From: an uncultured Clostridia bacterium
GTDB lineage: Bacteria > Bacillota > Clostridia > Oscillospirales > Acutalibacteraceae
Assembly: GCA_944382025.1 (NCBI GenBank)
Contig: CALWMQ010000141.1
Location: 1 to 5,030 of the forward strand
Length of the DNA stretch: 5,030 nt
Direction of reading: 5' to 3'
Shown: in pieces, positions 1 to 4,340 of the stretch
Position numbering within the stretch: position 1 is the stretch's first letter
Layout of the letters: each line of letters opens with the position of its first letter
The notes under the pieces: generated by a model
Told to the model about the DNA's origin: nothing
Databases searched by the model: none
What the model saw: the letters and a program-made list of their open reading frames with translations, nothing else
Made by a program: the position numbers and the translations under genes

Positions 1-1
1 G

Positions 2-262
2 GGTCCAACTGGCCCGACCGGTGCAACCGGCGCTACCGGGGCAGCCGGTCAAAACGGCACAATGGGCCCAACCGGCCCGTCTGGCCCAACTGGGGCCACT
101 GGCCCGTCTGGCCCGACCGGGGCAACCGGCCCTACTGGCCCGACCGGTGTGACCGGCCCGTCTGGCCCGACCGGTGTGACCGGCCCCACTGGCCCAACCG
201 GTGCGACTGGTCCAACTGGCCCTGCGGGAACAGATGGAGCTACAGGCGCTACAGGGGTAGCA
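2..262 (+). repeat. Collagen-type Gly-X-Y coding repeat tract
   Basis: A 9-nt-based GC-rich repeat (units like ggcccgaccggt) encodes 29 perfect Gly-X-Y triplets with no interruption and continues off the left edge. Threonine fills the Y position in most triplets and proline or alanine the X position. This is the coding repeat of the collagen-like gene, not a separate element. Confidence 0.9.
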
Positions 263-922
263 GAGACTATTGCCATACGCAGTATCAGAACGGGAGAACC
301 GGGGACAAATGCCAGTGCCACCGATGTAGGTGGATCACCAAACCATATTTTGGATTTTGTGATTCCGCGAGGCGCCGATGGAGCAACCGGCCCCACGGGT
401 CCAATGGGACCCGCGGGACAAGATGCCAATGCGGCAGAGCATGCAGGTGTACAGCAGATGAGCAACCTGCTTGAGCAAATTGTTCAACTATATCCTCAAA
501 ACAATTTAATGGTTTCTATGGAAAGCGGTTACAATGTCAGCGGTCGTGACGGATCCCTGATTCCAGACAATGCCGCAAATGCCGGGCTATTGCAGCTGAC
601 CGATGTCCAAGGCACTGCCCAGAAAGCGGTATCCATCTGCCGGATTGCTTCAGTACGGGTTATTGGCGCTGTCTATAACAACGCTATTTCCTATTTGCCG
701 GAACCGACCCCAACACCTACGGGGTACGGAGCGGATTTTCAGGAAGCTATTCGCTCTTATCTGCCGGTCGGAACCGCTGGCGTGAGTGCCAATGCCGGTG
801 GGCAGACAGTTGGGCAGGGAACCGTCCTGCGTAACGAGTACGGCGTATTGGTGTTAGCGGGAGATAATAACAGCGATCCTACCTTTATTGCCACCTGCAA
901 AATAGAATCCGTGGATAAATAG
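2..922 (+). CDS. Collagen-like Gly-X-Y repeat surface/spore protein, 3' part (5' end outside window)
   Basis: The reading frame is open from the window edge (first full codon at 2) and ends at TAG 920-922, giving 306 visible residues. An ATG at 62 lies inside the repeat and is not the real start. In order: 29 uninterrupted Gly-X-Y triplets (nt 2-262), mostly GPT, GAT, GPS and GVT; a 36-residue non-collagen insert (263-370) that begins ETIAIRSIRTGEPGT and ends DFVIPR; six more triplets (371-424); then a 165-residue non-repetitive C-terminal domain with two cysteines (in SICR and ATCK) and a PTPTPT linker. Family knowledge: bacterial Gly-X-Thr collagens form triple-helical stalks, often in the exosporium or cell surface (BclA type), with threonines that can carry glycans. 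The C-terminal domain probably acts as trimerisation or exposed tip, but I do not recognise it as the BclA TNF-like fold. The surface or spore location is inference. It is convergent with the metallophosphoesterase gene. Confidence 0.88.
   Translation, partial: GPTGPTGATGATGAAGQNGTMGPTGPSGPTGATGPSGPTGATGPTGPTGVTGPSGPTGVTGPTGPTGATGPTGPAGTDGATGATGVAETIAIRSIRTGEPGTNASATDVGGSPNHILDFVIPRGADGATGPTGPMGPAGQDANAAEHAGVQQMSNLLEQIVQLYPQNNLMVSMESGYNVSGRDGSLIPDNAANAGLLQLTDVQGTAQKAVSICRIASVRVIGAVYNNAISYLPEPTPTPTGYGADFQEAIRSYLPVGTAGVSANAGGQTVGQGTVLRNEYGVLVLAGDNNSDPTFIATCKIESVDK
136..186 (+). repeat. Perfect 24-nt direct repeat at 27-nt spacing
   Basis: Positions 136-159 and 163-186 are identical and lie 27 nt (three triplets) apart. 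Both encode GPTGVTGP. Nucleotide identity, rather than only protein-level similarity, suggests recent duplication by slippage or unequal recombination within the tract. The spacing keeps the Gly-X-Y register. Confidence 0.8.
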
Positions 923-940
923 TAGGTATATAATTACAGC

Positions 941-980
941 AGAGGAGTCCCTCAGGGGCTCCTCTCAGCTTTGTGTATTT
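941..980 (+). terminator. Hairpin terminator of the collagen-like gene
   Basis: The stem is agaggagtccc / ggggctcctct at 941-965: 11 pairs including one G-T wobble, around a TCA loop. It starts 18 nt after the stop codon. The following stretch is only modestly T-rich (ctttgtgtattt), so it is a strong hairpin with a weak U-tract. Being nearly symmetrical, it could also limit readthrough from the convergent gene. Confidence 0.65.
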
Positions 981-1127
981 GATAGTATGTACAATAGAAC
1001 CAAGGTCCGAATACAGTCCTCCGGTCAAAGACAGAAATCAGAGTTTCTATCGTTTTACAGAAACATGGGTACAGCCATCAGCCATGCGCTATTTTGGAAC
1101 CGCCTGATTTGCCTGAAGCGGATAGGA

Positions 1128-1997
1128 TTATTGGGCACTTTGTAATGTTATGACCACCAGTTCCGGGCGGTTGAAGAGCCGCAGAGGAAAAAGGCTGTTT
1201 CCAAGGCCGCGGCTGACCAGCAGAGTAGTTCCATTTTCCTCATACATTCCTGCGTCATATCGGGGCAAAAGCCCCTGATTAGGAGCGAAAAGCCCACCGA
1301 TATATGGAATGCGGATCTGTCCGCCATGGGCATGACCGGAAAGCACCAATTCAATGGGATACTTTTTATATAACTCCATTAATTCAGGACGATGGGAAAG
1401 CAGAATAGTAAAATCTTCCTGAAAGGATTCTGAGGATAAAAACTCCTCCATCTCCTGGGTATCGGTGCCCTTGGGGTGTTGGGAGGATAAGAAACCGGGA
1501 TCCCGTACTCCCAGCACTTCTATGGAGTCTTGCCCCAGGGTATAGCGGACAGAAGCGTTATCCAATACCGTCACACCGGCCTTGATCAGCTGGTCCCGCA
1601 GCTCCTGATATTTCCCGGACCAAGCCTCATGGTTACCGGGGACATAGTATACCGGCACCAAGGATGTCAGCCGTTCCACCAGATCCATGGCGGGTTTTGC
1701 ATTGTAGCGGCGCCGGTCAATGAGATCCCCAGTTATGACGACCAGATCCGGATGAATCTTTTGGATTTTCCTTAGTAAGGAACTCTGATTGGCGCCAAAG
1801 CTTTTGTTATGCAGGTCTGACAGATGGAGGATGGTAAAACCATCAAAAGCGGGGGGGATTTTTTCATTGGCAAAGGTATGGTAGGAAACGACCAGGCTGT
1901 TGTTTTGCCAGAAGCAAAATAGGGCTAGTAACCCGATGAATGCGGCCCCGTGAACCAGGCGCCAAAGAATACTGAAAATATTTTTCCCGGACAGCAT
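1128..1997 (-). CDS. YkuE/YaeI-type membrane-anchored metallophosphoesterase
   Basis: A 289-residue calcineurin-like metallophosphoesterase with all metal-binding blocks: D61-L-H63 (in HLSDLHN), G90-D91 (VITGDLID), G121-N122-H123-E124, H202 (LLSHRPEL) and G221-H222-A-H224-G-G-Q (SGHAHGGQ). These ligate the two-metal centre that hydrolyses phosphoesters. The final block SRGLGNSLFPLRLFNRPEL is typical of the YkuE/YaeI branch. Residues about 14-30 form one hydrophobic segment after a basic N-terminus, so a signal anchor with the catalytic domain outside is likely; there is no twin-arginine motif. The substrate cannot be read from the sequence; family members include lipid and UDP-sugar pyrophosphate hydrolases. 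The start at 1997 is chosen because of AAGGAGGTG seven bases upstream. The frame stays open to 2120, but that extension reads through the terminator and into the tRNA gene. The gene has no obvious promoter of its own. Confidence 0.92.
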   Translation of the reverse strand: MLSGKNIFSILWRLVHGAAFIGLLALFCFWQNNSLVVSYHTFANEKIPPAFDGFTILHLSDLHNKSFGANQSSLLRKIQKIHPDLVVITGDLIDRRRYNAKPAMDLVERLTSLVPVYYVPGNHEAWSGKYQELRDQLIKAGVTVLDNASVRYTLGQDSIEVLGVRDPGFLSSQHPKGTDTQEMEEFLSSESFQEDFTILLSHRPELMELYKKYPIELVLSGHAHGGQIRIPYIGGLFAPNQGLLPRYDAGMYEENGTTLLVSRGLGNSLFPLRLFNRPELVVITLQSAQ

Positions 1998-2004
1998 ATA
2001 TGGA

Positions 2005-2013
2005 CACCTCCTT
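2005..2013 (-). promoter_or_regulatory. Ribosome binding site fixing the metallophosphoesterase start
   Basis: On the minus strand AAGGAGGTG lies seven bases before the ATG at 1997, close to a perfect match to the 16S rRNA 3' end. The farther upstream in-frame ATG at 2120 lies inside the tRNA-Gln gene and is not credible. Confidence 0.85.
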
Positions 2014-2055
2014 GCCGGCTTTTGAGGATGGGGTTGGCTGGGATGGTTTTGAAGG

Positions 2056-2089
2056 AAAAAGCCCCCGTTCCAAGGAACGGGGGCTTTTT
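2056..2089 (-). terminator. Rho-independent terminator of tRNA-Gln, perfect palindrome
   Basis: Arms gcccccgttcc (2061-2071) and ggaacgggggc (2074-2084) are perfectly complementary, giving an effective loop of about four bases, flanked by five A (2056-2060) and five T (2085-2089). On the minus strand the hairpin starts immediately after the tRNA CCA end and is followed by TTTTT. By symmetry it would also work on the plus strand, though no plus-strand gene precedes it. Confidence 0.93.
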
Positions 2090-2162
2090 GGCTGCGGAAC
2101 ACGGATTCGAACCGCGACAAACAGATTCAGAGACTGTCGTGCTACCCTTACACAATTCCGCA
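2089..2162 (-). tRNA. tRNA-Gln (anticodon CUG), CCA encoded
   Basis: A full cloverleaf can be drawn on the minus strand: acceptor TGCGGAA/TTCCGCA (7 pairs), D stem GTGT/GCAC with loop AAGGGTA, anticodon arm ACAGT-CTCTGAA-TCTGT, a four-base variable loop TTGT, T stem CGCGG/CCGTG with loop TTCGAAT, discriminator G73, then CCA. The loop reads C-T-[CTG]-A-A, so the anticodon CUG decodes CAG. The weak first pair U1-A72 and G73 both agree with glutamine tRNA identity in bacteria. The closing anticodon-stem pair is a U31-U39 mismatch. The last A of CCA is also the first base of the terminator's A-tract. Confidence 0.95.
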
Positions 2163-2183
2163 ATGTACTGCAGAGCGTTATCT

Positions 2184-2211
2184 ATTATACCGGATAATTC
2201 AGTTTTGTCAA
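2184..2211 (-). promoter_or_regulatory. Sigma-A promoter of tRNA-Gln
   Basis: The minus strand carries a perfect -35 TTGACA (2206-2211) and a perfect -10 TATAAT (2184-2189), separated by 16 bases. The expected start point near 2177 leaves a 5' leader of about 15 nt before the mature tRNA end at 2162. Such strength suits a stable RNA gene. Confidence 0.93.
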
Positions 2212-2299
2212 GGGTGTTCGCAAAGATTTTTTCCATTTTTTATTCAATTATGCGAAACCGAAAAAAATATCTCCTAGCAAGGAAATCAGGTAACGCCGG

Positions 2300-2366
2300 A
2301 AAAAGGGAGAGTCTCTGACAGGGAAGCCGCCGGAAGGCGATTGCCTCCCGGCGGCGGCAGCCCTGT
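2300..2366 (-). terminator. Compound GC-rich hairpin downstream of the spore protein gene
   Basis: Inner stem GCCGCCGG (2326-2333) / CCGGCGGC (2348-2355), continued after one A-C mismatch by AGGC/GCCT around loop GATT; outer stem ACAGGG (2318-2323) / CCCTGT (2361-2366) across an asymmetric internal loop. On the minus strand a TTTTT run follows only about 13 nt below the stem (2300-2304), so termination is plausible but the U-tract is displaced. It may also stabilise the 3' end of the spore-protein mRNA. The rest of 2212-2441 shows no gene. Confidence 0.5.
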
Positions 2367-2441
2367 TCAGGCTGAGTTTGTGCGATAGGATTCCTTGAAA
2401 GGCGGAACCTTCAGCAATCTCTAAAAGGAGAAAGGTAATGA

Positions 2442-2633
2442 TTACTTCAGGCCGTTCTCATACTGCTGGATCATCTTTTTGACCATCTGGCCACCGATAG
2501 AACCAGCCTGTTTGGAAGTCAGGTCGCCATTGTAGCCCTGTTTCAGGGTCACGCCGACTTCATTAGCAGCTTCCATCTTAAAACGGTTGAGACCTTCGCG
2601 AGCTTCGGGAACCATAGATTTGTTGCTAGCCAT
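2442..2633 (-). CDS. Alpha/beta-type small acid-soluble spore protein (SASP)
   Basis: A 63-residue protein starting MASNKSMVPEAREGLNRF. SASPs of this type coat and protect DNA in the dormant spore, straighten it toward an A-like form, and are degraded at germination. Family hallmarks: the first helix leading to the germination-protease site, aligned here as KM-E21/A22-A (Bacillus KYE/IA), then the EVGV block (25-28), and the second conserved helix GSIGGQMVKKMI (44-55) that contacts DNA. Length is normal for clostridial members. The frame is open farther upstream, but the start at 2633 is supported by GAGGAG (2644-2649) ten bases before ATG and by the N-terminal family pattern. It is a single-gene unit with a probable sigma-G promoter, consistent with expression in the forespore. 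Which SASP paralogue (ssp letter) it is cannot be decided. Confidence 0.96.
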   Translation of the reverse strand: MASNKSMVPEAREGLNRFKMEAANEVGVTLKQGYNGDLTSKQAGSIGGQMVKKMIQQYENGLK

Positions 2634-2646
2634 AATGAATACACTC

Positions 2647-2673
2647 CTCAATTTTTCCGCGGCGTTGAGCCGC
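2647..2673 (-). promoter_or_regulatory. Leader stem-loop next to the SASP ribosome binding site
   Basis: In the 5' leader of the SASP transcript, GCGGC (2669-2673) and GCCGC (2659-2663) form a five-pair stem around the loop TCAAC. The loop edge CTCAA (2665-2669) is complementary to TTGAG (2647-2651), which overlaps the Shine-Dalgarno sequence GAGGAG. The stem is directly readable; a role in mRNA stability or translation control is inference. Confidence 0.45.
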
Positions 2674-2699
2674 TGTTTATTCCTTGCGTTTGCATTCAT

Positions 2700-2728
2700 T
2701 ATTCTGAGCCAGGCAACGTAGATCATAC
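2700..2728 (-). promoter_or_regulatory. Probable sigma-G promoter of the SASP gene
   Basis: On the minus strand GTATG (2724-2728) matches the sigma-G -35 pattern GHATR. Seventeen bases later CAGAATA (2700-2706) matches the -10 pattern CATWHTA at six of seven positions. The position, about 67 bases upstream of the SASP start, and the gene's forespore role fit. No comparable sigma-A pair was seen there. Confidence 0.65.
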
Positions 2729-2861
2729 AAGTAAGTTTTTGCCAAATTTCACAGAAGAAAGATCTTATGATTCAAATTTTGAGAAGATATCCAGTAAAGA
2801 GACGATTCTGGAATAGTATCCGCTTTTTCTTTTTAGAAATACAAAAAACAGAAGACAGGGA

Positions 2862-3050
2862 ATGAAAAAACATAAAATTCAGCAAAACATTTTGACCCGT
2901 CTTTTGAAAAAAGCGGCCAAATATCGGGAAATGGATAACAAGATATTGGCGGATGCACAGCTGCTCAGCCGCCGCCTGATTGAGCAAGGCAGTGAAAGGC
3001 CATCAATAACATCTTTGGCCGTTAGAAAGAGCGGCCGGGAGATAGCCTGA
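2862..3050 (+). CDS. Small basic hypothetical protein, 62 residues
   Basis: Not recognised. It begins MKKHKIQQNILTRLLKK and has 15 Lys/Arg against 6 Asp/Glu. Residues about 5-43 look helical and amphipathic; the tail (44-62) has Ser, Pro and Gly and is probably flexible. There is no membrane segment, cysteine or signal peptide. The segment LLSRRLIEQG (34-43) faintly recalls the second helix of Spo0E-type phosphatases, but the defining SQELD motif, especially its Asp, is absent, so I do not assign that family. The ATG at 2862 has only a weak ribosome binding site (cagaagacaggg). Codon choice looks coding and no better frame exists here. It lies alone between the divergent SASP gene and the convergent galM gene, with no clear promoter. 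It could be a real small protein or a chance frame. Confidence 0.45.
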   Translation: MKKHKIQQNILTRLLKKAAKYREMDNKILADAQLLSRRLIEQGSERPSITSLAVRKSGREIA

Positions 3051-3084
3051 TGATTTTCGTTTTCCTGGTGGGTACAGGTATAGT

Positions 3085-3111
3085 AAAAAGCGGGATGGTG
3101 CAAAGCATCCC
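3085..3111 (-). terminator. Rho-independent terminator of galM
   Basis: On the minus strand GGGATG (3106-3111) and CATCCC (3092-3097) pair around an eight-base loop, and after GC a TTTTT run (3085-3089) follows. It lies about 60 nt after the galM stop codon and, in the plus direction, 41 nt after the small ORF. The T-run is on the galM-sense side only. Confidence 0.75.
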
Positions 3112-3170
3112 AAACATTAGACGGCAGGAGCAGCGCACTGCCAACCATCCGGGAAAATCGGAGGAAAAAC

Positions 3171-4205
3171 CTAAGCCTTAGAGAAAGAATAACGAGTGAC
3201 ACTGTCGAAACTTTCCCCGGCCCGCAGGATGGTGGAGGGGAAGGTTTCATGGTTAGGGCTGTCGGGAAAATGCTGGGTTTCCAGGCAGAAAGACGGATAT
3301 TTCCCGGGAATGCATCCATTTTTCCCGGGGAGATTCAGTCCGGGAGAGGTATAGAGCTGTACGCCCGGCTGGTCGGTCCAGCAGTCCATCCGGATACCGG
3401 AACGGGGAGAGAAGGCACTGGCGGCATGTTTCATCTCGCCGGAAGGCCCTAACACGAAATTATGATCATACAAGCGGCCAAAGAGCTGAGGATGCTGGGC
3501 ACCCATATCCCGTCCGATAGGTTTGGCCTGCCGGAAATCAAAGGGGGTATCATCAACGGGGAGTAATTCGCCTGTAGGGATAAGATGGGCATCCACCGGG
3601 GTAATCGCGTCGGCGTACAGAGTCAGTTCGGTATCCAGTATATCCCCGCCGTCATAGCCGGCCAGATTGAAATAGGAATGGTTTGTCAGGTTGAGGATGG
3701 TATCTTTATCGCATTCAGCGTGGTAAGTAATTTCCAGGGTATCATCGGGCAGTACGGAATAAGAGACACAGACAATCATGCGTCCGGGATAGCCCATTTC
3801 CCCATCTTCCGATACCAGGTACAGTTTCAGCGTGGGGATGGGTTCTACCTGCTCAATCACAGGGATCCAAACCCGGGTATCGAATCCCAAAGGTCCGCCA
3901 TGGAGGTGGGTAATGTTCTTTTCGTTGCAGGCGACCCGGTATTCATCCCCATTGAGGAAGAAGCGACCCTGGGCGATCCGGTTGGCGTAGCGACCGATGG
4001 TAGCTCCCAGATAGCCATCCCTGGTCCGGTAGTCCTCCAGGGAGTCATACCCCAGTACCACATCCCTTCCGCCATAATTCAGATGGGTGAGGGTAGCCCC
4101 ATAGGTGATCACTGTAGCGGACAGGCTGCCGGAACCGGTGAGGGTAAACTGATTGACAAAGCGGCCGTCGGGCATCTGTCCATAGGATTCGGAAAGGATC
4201 GACAT
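3171..4205 (-). CDS. galM: Galactose mutarotase (aldose 1-epimerase)
   Basis: A 344-residue enzyme that interconverts the alpha and beta anomers of galactose and other aldoses, supplying alpha-D-galactose to galactokinase in the Leloir pathway; cytosolic, with no signal peptide. Visible family blocks: GATIGRYANRIAQGRF (67-82) with substrate-contacting N75-R76, THLHGG with H102, TNHSYFNLAG with the catalytic acid H176, YDHNFVL with D247, PGVQLYTS (280-287), and CLETQHFPDSPNH with the catalytic base E309. These correspond to His96, His170, Asp243 and Glu304 of the Lactococcus enzyme, so all key residues are present and length is normal. The start at 4205 is supported by AAAGGAGTG seven bases or so upstream. 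It has its own promoter and terminator and stands divergent to sfsA. No galK, galT or galE is within the window. Confidence 0.97.
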   Translation of the reverse strand: MSILSESYGQMPDGRFVNQFTLTGSGSLSATVITYGATLTHLNYGGRDVVLGYDSLEDYRTRDGYLGATIGRYANRIAQGRFFLNGDEYRVACNEKNITHLHGGPLGFDTRVWIPVIEQVEPIPTLKLYLVSEDGEMGYPGRMIVCVSYSVLPDDTLEITYHAECDKDTILNLTNHSYFNLAGYDGGDILDTELTLYADAITPVDAHLIPTGELLPVDDTPFDFRQAKPIGRDMGAQHPQLFGRLYDHNFVLGPSGEMKHAASAFSPRSGIRMDCWTDQPGVQLYTSPGLNLPGKNGCIPGKYPSFCLETQHFPDSPNHETFPSTILRAGESFDSVTRYSFSKA

Positions 4206-4243
4206 AATAACACTCCTTTATTTAGTGATATGACAATATTCTG

Positions 4244-4272
4244 AGTATACCCGCCTTGAGAGCAAGTGTCAA
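4244..4272 (-). promoter_or_regulatory. Sigma-A promoter of galM
   Basis: On the minus strand a perfect -35 TTGACA (4267-4272) and -10 TATACT (4244-4249, one mismatch to consensus) are separated by exactly 17 bases. The start codon is about 30 bases past the expected start point, with the ribosome binding site between them. An imperfect inverted repeat TTGA-N9-TCAA (4256-4272) overlaps the -35 and spacer and might be an operator. Confidence 0.88.
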
Positions 4273-4280
4273 TGGCATAG

Positions 4281-4309
4281 TTTCCATTTCGGCATTTTTC
4301 TGATATACT
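4281..4309 (+). promoter_or_regulatory. Extended -10 promoter of sfsA
   Basis: The -10 TATACT (4304-4309) is preceded by TGA, giving the extended -10 TGnTATACT. A weak -35 TTTCCA (4281-4286) lies 17 bases upstream. It fires away from the galM promoter, with eight bases between the two -35 elements. Confidence 0.75.
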
Positions 4310-4326
4310 GGGATACAGATTTATGG

Positions 4327-4332
4327 AAGGGG
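4327..4332 (+). promoter_or_regulatory. Ribosome binding site fixing the sfsA start
   Basis: AAGGGG lies eight bases before ATG 4341. A second in-frame ATG at 4323 would overlap this site and lie only about 8 bases from the expected transcription start, so 4341 is preferred. Confidence 0.7.
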
Positions 4333-4340
4333 ACCAAGAT

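Noticed and set aside
2..262. CRISPR-like or non-coding tandem array
   Set aside because: Units are short, without unique spacers, and in-frame for perfect Gly-X-Y triplets.
49..465. 138-residue minus-strand frame rich in Gly-Pro-Val
   Set aside because: It is the antisense shadow of the collagen repeat; its periodicity comes only from the complementary GC-rich repeat.
1998..2120. N-terminal extension of the metallophosphoesterase to an ATG at 2120
   Set aside because: It would translate the terminator and part of the tRNA-Gln gene; a near-perfect ribosome binding site marks the start at 1997.
1864..2318. Overlapping frames of 65-122 residues on both strands around the tRNA
   Set aside because: They run across the tRNA, its promoter and its terminator and have no family features.
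2439..2483. Tiny plus-strand frame after aaaaggagaaagg
   Set aside because: Only 14 codons, antisense to the SASP 3' end; the purine run is best seen as a chance ribosome-binding-like sequence.
2772..2987. 71-residue minus-strand frame antisense to the 62-residue ORF
   Set aside because: Low-complexity and Phe/Lys-rich from A/T-rich DNA, without ribosome binding site or recognisable motif.
2862..3050. Firm assignment as a Spo0E-like phosphatase
   Set aside because: The SQELD motif and its essential Asp are missing; the similarity is limited to a helix pattern.
2879..3319. 146-residue minus-strand frame between the SASP gene and galM
   Set aside because: Its first half is an out-of-frame shadow of galM and the rest runs through the galM terminator and antisense to the small ORF; no coding signs.
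4237..4243. Second sigma-G-like -10 (CAGAATA) in the galM leader
   Set aside because: No matching -35 lies 17-18 bases upstream, and galM already has a near-consensus sigma-A promoter.
3585..4244. 219-residue plus-strand frame antisense to galM
   Set aside because: galM has all catalytic residues on the other strand; the long antisense frame follows from its codon use.
4323..4340. Upstream in-frame ATG for sfsA
   Set aside because: It overlaps the ribosome binding site and would give an almost leaderless transcript; family alignment fits the start at 4341.
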